64,000 bases of DNA from Massilia mucilaginosa (GTDB lineage Bacteria > Pseudomonadota > Gammaproteobacteria > Burkholderiales > Burkholderiaceae_D). The stretch spans positions 1 through 64,000 of the forward strand of contig NZ_WHJH01000021.1 in the NCBI RefSeq assembly GCF_011682145.1. Direction: 5' to 3'. This document shows, piece by piece, positions 58,114-64,000 of this stretch (positions within the stretch are counted from its first letter, which is position 1; each line of letters begins with the position of its first letter). Below the pieces are notes generated by a model. The model did no database searches. It was given only the letters and a program-made list of their open reading frames with translations, and had not been told where the DNA came from. The position numbers were made by a program, and so were the translations under genes.

Positions 58114-58623
58114 ATGAACACTAGCTCACCCCGCGCCGATACGCGCGCATTCGACACGGCGCAGTTTCGCCAGGCACTGTCGCAGTTTGCCACCGGCGTG
58201 ACCGTGATCACGACGCGCCTGGCCGACGGCACTTTCCGTGGCCTGACGGCCAGCTCCTTCAATTCGGTCTCGCTCGACCCGCCGCTGGTGTTGTGGAGCC
58301 TCGGCAACGTTGCCAACAGCTTGCCTATCTTCAGCGGCAACTCGCACTACGTCATCAACGTGCTGGGCGCCGACCAGGCGCACCTGGCGCAGCGCTTCGC
58401 CAGGCGCAGCGAAAACCCGTTCGGCGACATCGAATACGAGCTCTCGCGCACCGGCCAGCCGATTCTCAAGGGCGTCTCGGCATGGTTCGAGTGCCACAAC
58501 CGCAGCCGCTATCCCGAGGGCGACCACGTGATTTTCGTGGGCGAAGTCGAAGAGTGCGCGGTGCATCCGCAAGCCTCGCTCATTTTTCACGCAGGGCAAT
58601 TCGGCAGCACCCAAACGCGGTAA
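58114..58623 (+). CDS. Flavin reductase-like domain protein
   Basis: 169 residues of the FMN-binding split-barrel flavin reductase family: [37 protein letters not shown], and [11 protein letters not shown]. Such proteins supply reduced FMN or FAD to partner monooxygenases. No oxygenase partner is adjacent; glutaryl-CoA dehydrogenase follows 92 bases later. ATG 58114 is favoured; in-frame upstream sequence is not conserved. Confidence 0.88.
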   Translation: MNTSSPRADTRAFDTAQFRQALSQFATGVTVITTRLADGTFRGLTASSFNSVSLDPPLVLWSLGNVANSLPIFSGNSHYVINVLGADQAHLAQRFARRSENPFGDIEYELSRTGQPILKGVSAWFECHNRSRYPEGDHVIFVGEVEECAVHPQASLIFHAGQFGSTQTR

Positions 58624-58715
58624 AATCCGGATCACCCAAAAAGCAGTCTATACAAGTTTGGTTTGTCCAGCCATTCCCACCATTCGCCAATACTAAAACA
58701 GAGACAGGAACCGCC

Positions 58716-59912
<1,197 letters not shown>

Positions 59913-59927
59913 CTTCTCGCTCGCAGT

Positions 59928-59955
59928 GCCGACGCGCCGGACAGGCAGCGTCGGC
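59928..59955 (+). terminator. Possible stem-loop after gcdH
   Basis: GCCGACGC (59928-59935) and GCGTCGGC (59948-59955) are perfect eight-base arms with a 12-base loop, 16 bases past the gcdH stop; no T-run follows, so Rho-dependent or attenuating action is possible. Confidence 0.4.
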
Positions 59956-59996
59956 GTTATCGCAGGCCGCCCGCGGCCCGTGACGCCCTTCCCCGC

Positions 59997-60305
59997 CTAC
60001 GCGAACATCACCATTGTCCCCATCAGGACGATGACCGCCACCACCACAATCAGGATTCCCAAGATACCGCGCTGCCAGCCCTGCAGGCTGTCCCATTGCG
60101 TCGACACCTGCTGGAACGGCGCGCCGGTAATCACTTCGATCAGGCCGGCCAGCAGGAAAGCGCCCGGAACGGCCAGTGCCATCACCCTGAGGCGGGATCC
60201 CTGCCCCCCATCGCCCACCCCGTTCTTGAGGAGGGTCGCGTACAGAATGAGAAAGCCGATCAAGCCTCCCACCAGTTTCAACAGGGCTTTTGTGCGAACG
60301 TTCAT
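59997..60305 (-). CDS. Small membrane protein of unknown function
   Basis: 102 residues with three predicted hydrophobic segments (LIGFLILYATLL, VMALAVPGAFLLAGLIEVI, and GILIVVVAVIVLMGTMVMF at the end). No domain recognised. It runs opposite to gcdH with an 84-base gap. Amino-acid composition and initial MNVRTKALLKLVGG support a real protein. Confidence 0.7.
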   Translation of the reverse strand: MNVRTKALLKLVGGLIGFLILYATLLKNGVGDGGQGSRLRVMALAVPGAFLLAGLIEVITGAPFQQVSTQWDSLQGWQRGILGILIVVVAVIVLMGTMVMFA

Positions 60306-60555
60306 CTCCCTCTTCCTTCATTCAAGCAGGGCAAAACCGCGCATGCTATCTGACGGCATATTTACGAGGCAATTGAAATATTCCATAAGCAACATTTTGC
60401 CAGAACACCGTCCGCATCGCTGCGGACCTTCGTCGTCTGGTCCAAGCGGTCCATGTGGACAGAGCGTGACGCAGATTAAGCGCTCGATGTCGTGCGTTTC
60501 TATGATTTGCTATCAGGGCCGGATCTGCCGGCCTGAACATTCCAATGGAGACGAT

Positions 60556-60867
60556 ATGGACACGATCATTGCCAAAAAAGATGCCCTGGAACGCTTGCAA
60601 GGCCTGCGCTTCGACGAGAAACACCTGACCATCTGGGTCACGTCGACCGGGTGCACCGGCAAGGAAGACTTCGAGATACGCGTGAGCAAGGGCACGACGG
60701 GGAAAATCACCTTGAGCATGGACATCTTGCGGATCACGCCGGATCTGTGCAAGACGACCACGCACGTCGTCGAACTCAATTTTTCGTGGGAAGAGATTGG
60801 CCTTGACCCGGCGCTGCTCAAGAATGCGTCGGTCAAGGTGGCGAACCCGTTTGGCGTCTTGAGGTAA
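60556..60867 (+). CDS. Small conserved-looking protein of unknown function
   Basis: 103 residues with GGAG at 60547-60550 before ATG 60556. Residues include WVTSTGCTGKEDFEIRVSKG and a CKTTTHVVELNFSWEEIGLD segment; two cysteines (about C33 and C65). No signal peptide or membrane helix; no family recognised. A 250-base upstream gap gives it its own promoter region. A strong bidirectional terminator follows. Confidence 0.65.
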   Translation: MDTIIAKKDALERLQGLRFDEKHLTIWVTSTGCTGKEDFEIRVSKGTTGKITLSMDILRITPDLCKTTTHVVELNFSWEEIGLDPALLKNASVKVANPFGVLR

Positions 60868-60882
60868 GAACGGCCATGCCAG

Positions 60883-60910
60883 AAAAAACCCGCCGAAGCG
60901 GGTTTTTTTA
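60883..60910. terminator. Bidirectional intrinsic terminator
   Basis: AAAAAACCCGC, loop CGAA, GCGGGTTTTTTT between 60883 and 60909. It ends the plus-strand 103-residue gene and the minus-strand ompW gene, which converge on it. Confidence 0.92.
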
Positions 60911-60912
60911 CA

Positions 60913-61593
60913 TCAGAACTTGTAGCCAATCCCCACACTGATCACCTGCGGATCGAGCGTGATGTCCTGCGTCTGGCCGGACGAGAAGTCGACCTTGGTC
61001 TTCAGGAAGCTCTTGATGTACGCCACGTCAGCGAACCAGCGCTCGTTGATGTTGTACACCAGGCCGGCCTGCAGGCTGGTGGCCAGCTTGTTCTTGACCT
61101 TGAAGGTGGTCGCCGGACCGCCGATGTCGCTGATCGCGGTCAGGCGGCCGGAACCGGTCTCCTTGGCGAAATACGCGTACGTCACGCCCGCGCCCACGTA
61201 GGGACGCAGCATCGCTTCCGGCTTGAAGAAGCGGTACTGCACCAGAAAGGTCGGCGGCAGCGCCTTGACCGTGCCCAGCTTGCCCGTGCCCTTGATGGCG
61301 CCGTCGCCGTACAAGGTGTGCTTGAACGGCATGCCCAGGTCGAGTTCGGCCGAGACGTTATCGGTCAGGCTGTACGCGAATGAAAAGACCGGCTTGGTAT
61401 CGGAACCGATGGCGGCCTTGGTGCCCGGCAGCGCGGGAGCGCTGACGTCGCCGCTCTTGACCTTGGGCGTGATTTCGGCGACGCCGACCTTGGCCGTCCA
61501 CTGGCCGGCCGACTGCGCCGATGCGCCCGACGCGACTGCCATCACGGCCGCCGCGGCAACTGCCTTGCCGACACTACTCATACGTAATTTCAT
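60913..61593 (-). CDS. ompW: OmpW family outer membrane protein
   Basis: 226 residues with a signal peptide (KAVAAAAVMAVASGASAQS) and an eight-stranded barrel signature: WTAKVGVAEITPKVKSGD, LPPTFLVQYRFFKPEAMLRP, YVGAGVTYAYF, and a C-terminal aromatic VGIGYKF. OmpW barrels carry small hydrophobic compounds across the outer membrane. ATG 61593 gives the full signal sequence. Ends at the bidirectional terminator. Confidence 0.95.
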   Translation of the reverse strand: MKLRMSSVGKAVAAAAVMAVASGASAQSAGQWTAKVGVAEITPKVKSGDVSAPALPGTKAAIGSDTKPVFSFAYSLTDNVSAELDLGMPFKHTLYGDGAIKGTGKLGTVKALPPTFLVQYRFFKPEAMLRPYVGAGVTYAYFAKETGSGRLTAISDIGGPATTFKVKNKLATSLQAGLVYNINERWFADVAYIKSFLKTKVDFSSGQTQDITLDPQVISVGIGYKF

Positions 61594-61628
61594 TTTTTCT
61601 CCAGATTCTTATTATGGGTGCGTGCGGC

Positions 61629-62975
61629 TTACAGCCAGCCTTTGACGATCATCTGCTCGGCCACGTATTTCGCGATCAGCGAATTTTCGAACGGGGTCGG
61701 ATGGACGTCGTCGGCGAACATGTAGCGGCTGACATCGCCAGCGATCGTGTTGCTGCCGGTGCATGCCAGCGAGGTGTGGCCGAGGGCGTTGTCGCCGCAG
61801 GCCGCCTTGCCGGTTTCGCTCAGGCCGTACGGGGCCGGATTGGTGATCTGGTCGTGGCTGATGGCCCACAGATCCACGTACAGGATCTTGGCTTCGCCGG
61901 CCACGCCCGCCTTCAGCTGGGCGTTGAACTTGTCGACCATGGCGATCACCAGCGCCTGCGGCACGCCTTCCTTCTTCGAAGCAGGCGCATGGCCCAGGTC
62001 CGGCAGGTTGTTGACGACGACGTAATTGGCGCCTTTGCCCACCACCTGGGTTTTTGCCAGTGCCGCCATTTCGTCGCCGGCCACGCCCATCGCGGCAATC
62101 ATTCTCGGTCCCTGGGCGGTGACGTACGCGGCGCCCGCCTTGGCGCCTTCGATTTTCGCGGCAGCCAGGGCCTTGGCGACCATCGGGCCGTACACGGCTT
62201 GCTGGCCGACCATCTGGTTGCCCGGCTGGGTAGCGGCGGCCTGCACGGCAGCGCCGACGATGCTTTCCTGGGTCGAACCGGTGCGCTGCGATTCCATCAT
62301 GATGGCGCCGCCGATGGCTTGCGCGGCGGTGGCCGGATTGGTCGCGCCAGCGGCGAGCTGGGCGGTCAAATTGCCGGCGAAAAACTTGTTGCCTTCCGCC
62401 GTGGCGTAGGCCGACAACTCGCCCATCATGGCCAGCGCATCGTTGCCGCCGCCAATCATCAGCACCACTTCATCGCCCTTGAACTTGCCGCCGTTGCGCG
62501 CCAGGTGATTAGCGACCTGGGTCGTGATCGGCACGGTCAGCTGGCCGATGGCCGAACCGGTCAGTTTGTTGCCGGGTCCGACAGGATTGGTCACGCGCGC
62601 GCCGCCCTGGGCATAGCCCAGGCAAGCGTTGTTGTTGACCACGGGTACCGAGAAGCCTTTGCCGGCGTCGCCGTCCAGGCCGGTCTGGGCCGGGCACGGT
62701 GCGGGCAGGCCGAACTGGGCAGCCATGAATTCGGTCCAGTTCTTGCCGGTCAGGGCCGGGTTCTTGGCGGTGTTGTCGCCATTGATCGTGAACTTGCCGC
62801 CGCCCAATGTCTTGACCATGCCGACGTTGTAGGTACCCACGTCCGCCAGGCTGTCGCCGAACGAAACCTGGGAAGAGAATTTGGTTTTGAGGTCTTGATT
62901 GCCGGTCTCGCTGCCGCCGCAGGCAGTCAGGACGGCTGCGGTGAGCAAAGTCAGCGCAAAATTGATGTGACGCAT
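61629..62975 (-). CDS. SGNH/GDSL hydrolase-type lipoprotein
   Basis: 448 residues with a lipobox (VLTAC, C19). The nucleophile block VSFGDSLADVGTYNVG, GGGNDALAM (block III) and the Asp-His dyad in DDVHPTPFENSLIAKY are present, so an esterase or lipase active site is complete. It resembles the passenger of GDSL autotransporters but has no barrel. Likely outer-membrane-anchored esterase. It precedes ompW by 35 bases on the same strand and may be co-transcribed. Confidence 0.9.
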   Translation of the reverse strand: MRHINFALTLLTAAVLTACGGSETGNQDLKTKFSSQVSFGDSLADVGTYNVGMVKTLGGGKFTINGDNTAKNPALTGKNWTEFMAAQFGLPAPCPAQTGLDGDAGKGFSVPVVNNNACLGYAQGGARVTNPVGPGNKLTGSAIGQLTVPITTQVANHLARNGGKFKGDEVVLMIGGGNDALAMMGELSAYATAEGNKFFAGNLTAQLAAGATNPATAAQAIGGAIMMESQRTGSTQESIVGAAVQAAATQPGNQMVGQQAVYGPMVAKALAAAKIEGAKAGAAYVTAQGPRMIAAMGVAGDEMAALAKTQVVGKGANYVVVNNLPDLGHAPASKKEGVPQALVIAMVDKFNAQLKAGVAGEAKILYVDLWAISHDQITNPAPYGLSETGKAACGDNALGHTSLACTGSNTIAGDVSRYMFADDVHPTPFENSLIAKYVAEQMIVKGWL

Positions 62976-63111
62976 TGTGTCTCCTGGTGAAATATAGTTT
63001 TTATAAACGAACGGCCGTGCTATTCCCTACCCAACTAATATGCCAGTCTTCCCACTACTTGTATAGGAAAACACCTTGGCAAAATGTCAGTTGAACGCAA
63101 CAGATCGCGCC

Positions 63112-63150
63112 ATAAAAAAGTTGCCGGATTATATCAATCGTATCCGGCAA
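63112..63150 (-). terminator. Intrinsic terminator of the truncated hydrolase gene
   Basis: On the minus strand TTGCCGGAT (63142-63150) pairs with ATCCGGCAA (63121-63129) over a 12-base loop and is followed by TTTTTT. It lies 28 bases past the hydrolase stop. Confidence 0.8.
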
Positions 63151-63177
63151 GCGTGCGGCATTTTATGGTGGCCGCGA

Positions 63178-64000
63178 TCAAGGCGCGAGGGCGGCGTTGA
63201 AGAAGCCGCGCACGGCGCTCAGGCAGAACGGCGGCACCAGGCCGGCGTGGTAGGTGTCGGCCACGGCGCGGTCGCCCGAGTCGCCGCTCTTGATGGCGTT
63301 GAGCTTGACGGCCAGCTTGGCGGCGGCGAAGTTGGTCTTGACCGAGCGGTAAGGATCGGTGCTGCCCGGGGTGTCGTCGACGTCGACTTCGGTCACCAGC
63401 GCACTGCCGCTGCCGGCGCGGAAGTAATCGACGGCGGCGCGCGTGTTGCTGTACGCGACGGTGCGGTCTTCATGGCCGCCGCACAGCAGCAGCGGCGCGC
63501 TCGGCACGAAGGTGCGCAGGTCGTTCTTGACGAACAGTTTGCGCAGCGGATGCCCGGGTGCGCAAACCAGCGGCGATGCGGCCGTGACGTTGCACGGACG
63601 GGCTTTGAGGTCGGCCAGGTAATTGTTGCGGTAGCTGGTCTTGAACAGGTTGCCGGCGCCGAAATAGTCGCCGTAGCCGTCCACCTGCGGCTGCGAATCC
63701 TTGGCGAACAGGGCGTTGTCGGGCCAGCCCGGGGTGTTCAGCAAGTCTTCCACGGTGATGGCGCCGCTGGCGAATTTGTCCACGGCGGCGGCGAACGGGG
63801 CTTCGTACAGCTCGCTTGACGCGGCATACACGCCGGCGTTGGCGCGCTGGCCGGCGTTGATCAGCGCCGGCAGGAAGCCGCTGGCGCCCTTGCCTGGCTT
63901 GCCGTTGAACATCTCGTCGCCGAACTGGGCCAGGGCGTACGGTCCGGACATGCCGGCCACGGCGCTCACTTTGAACTCGCCGGCCAGGCCCTGCATGGCG
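63178..64000 (-). CDS. Alpha/beta hydrolase, C-terminal part (cut by window end)
   Basis: At least 272 residues, truncated at 64000 so the N-terminus and probably the nucleophile elbow are missing; GMSGPYALAQFG lies near the start of the visible part. The visible C-terminal region has LLLCGGHEDRTVAYSNTRAAVDYF, with the Asp and a plausible catalytic His further down (DTYHAGLVPPF). It fits a secreted prolyl oligopeptidase or lipase-like alpha/beta hydrolase. Monocistronic, ending at the terminator at 63112-63150. Confidence 0.8.
   Translation of the reverse strand, partial: AMQGLAGEFKVSAVAGMSGPYALAQFGDEMFNGKPGKGASGFLPALINAGQRANAGVYAASSELYEAPFAAAVDKFASGAITVEDLLNTPGWPDNALFAKDSQPQVDGYGDYFGAGNLFKTSYRNNYLADLKARPCNVTAASPLVCAPGHPLRKLFVKNDLRTFVPSAPLLLCGGHEDRTVAYSNTRAAVDYFRAGSGSALVTEVDVDDTPGSTDPYRSVKTNFAAAKLAVKLNAIKSGDSGDRAVADTYHAGLVPPFCLSAVRGFFNAALAP

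Overview
The window is GC-rich chromosomal DNA from a betaproteobacterium, most likely an Oxalobacteraceae member close to Massilia, Duganella or Janthinobacterium. This rests on gene content and protein style: a trxA-rho-rpmE block, a PEP-CTERM surface protein, a curli locus, a high density of hybrid histidine kinases and c-di-GMP proteins, ubiquitous ATGA gene overlaps, and short palindromes of the GGGGTCTGACCCC type. This is inference; no database search was possible. I see no insertion sequence, prophage, CRISPR array or rRNA operon. The only RNA gene is tRNA-Leu(CAA).

Left part (1-16.8 kb): an alkylation-repair pair (ada plus a 2OG-Fe(II) oxygenase), an orphan HutC-type repressor, a large hybrid kinase with an NMT1/THI5-like periplasmic sensor and a following single-domain response regulator, then trxA, rho and rpmE. 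Next come a membrane glycosyltransferase, a divergent LysR/SDR pair, a DUF418-type membrane protein, tRNA-Leu and a PEP-CTERM protein.

Curli and envelope part (17-31.2 kb): csgE-csgF-csgG followed by three curlin-repeat proteins forms a compact amyloid operon without csgD or csgC. An RlmN/Cfr-type radical SAM enzyme, a periplasmic solute-binding protein and a TonB-dependent siderophore receptor follow, then an Rpn-type nuclease with a tandem-repeat tail. The minus-strand operon gmd-rmd-GT-GT makes GDP-6-deoxy-D-mannose (GDP-D-rhamnose) and probably transfers it.

Central part (31.4-47.1 kb): malic enzyme, a BNR-like lipoprotein, a striking 67-bp tandem duplication, thiL, a three-gene YfiR/hybrid kinase/GGDEF-EAL signalling operon, pncC, a chromosomal pair resembling IncP TraL and TraM, an ArsR-CDF metal-efflux operon and a three-gene SMI1/KNR4 operon.

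Right part (47.1-64 kb): cysK, an FKBP isomerase, tcdA, a single-ORF fusion of hemerythrin to pyridoxamine-phosphate oxidase followed by a cyclopropane fatty acid synthase, and two small proteins sharing an N-terminal motif, one of them with 49 Gly-X-Y-like triplets rich in Phe, Tyr and Gln. A hybrid kinase with HPt and an HD-GYP regulator follow, then msrA, a flavin reductase, glutaryl-CoA dehydrogenase, OmpW, a GDSL lipoprotein and a truncated alpha/beta hydrolase at the window edge.

The most unusual items are the hemerythrin-PdxH fusion, the orphan TraL/TraM-like pair, the collagen-register protein pair, and several distinct intergenic or in-frame tandem repeats.
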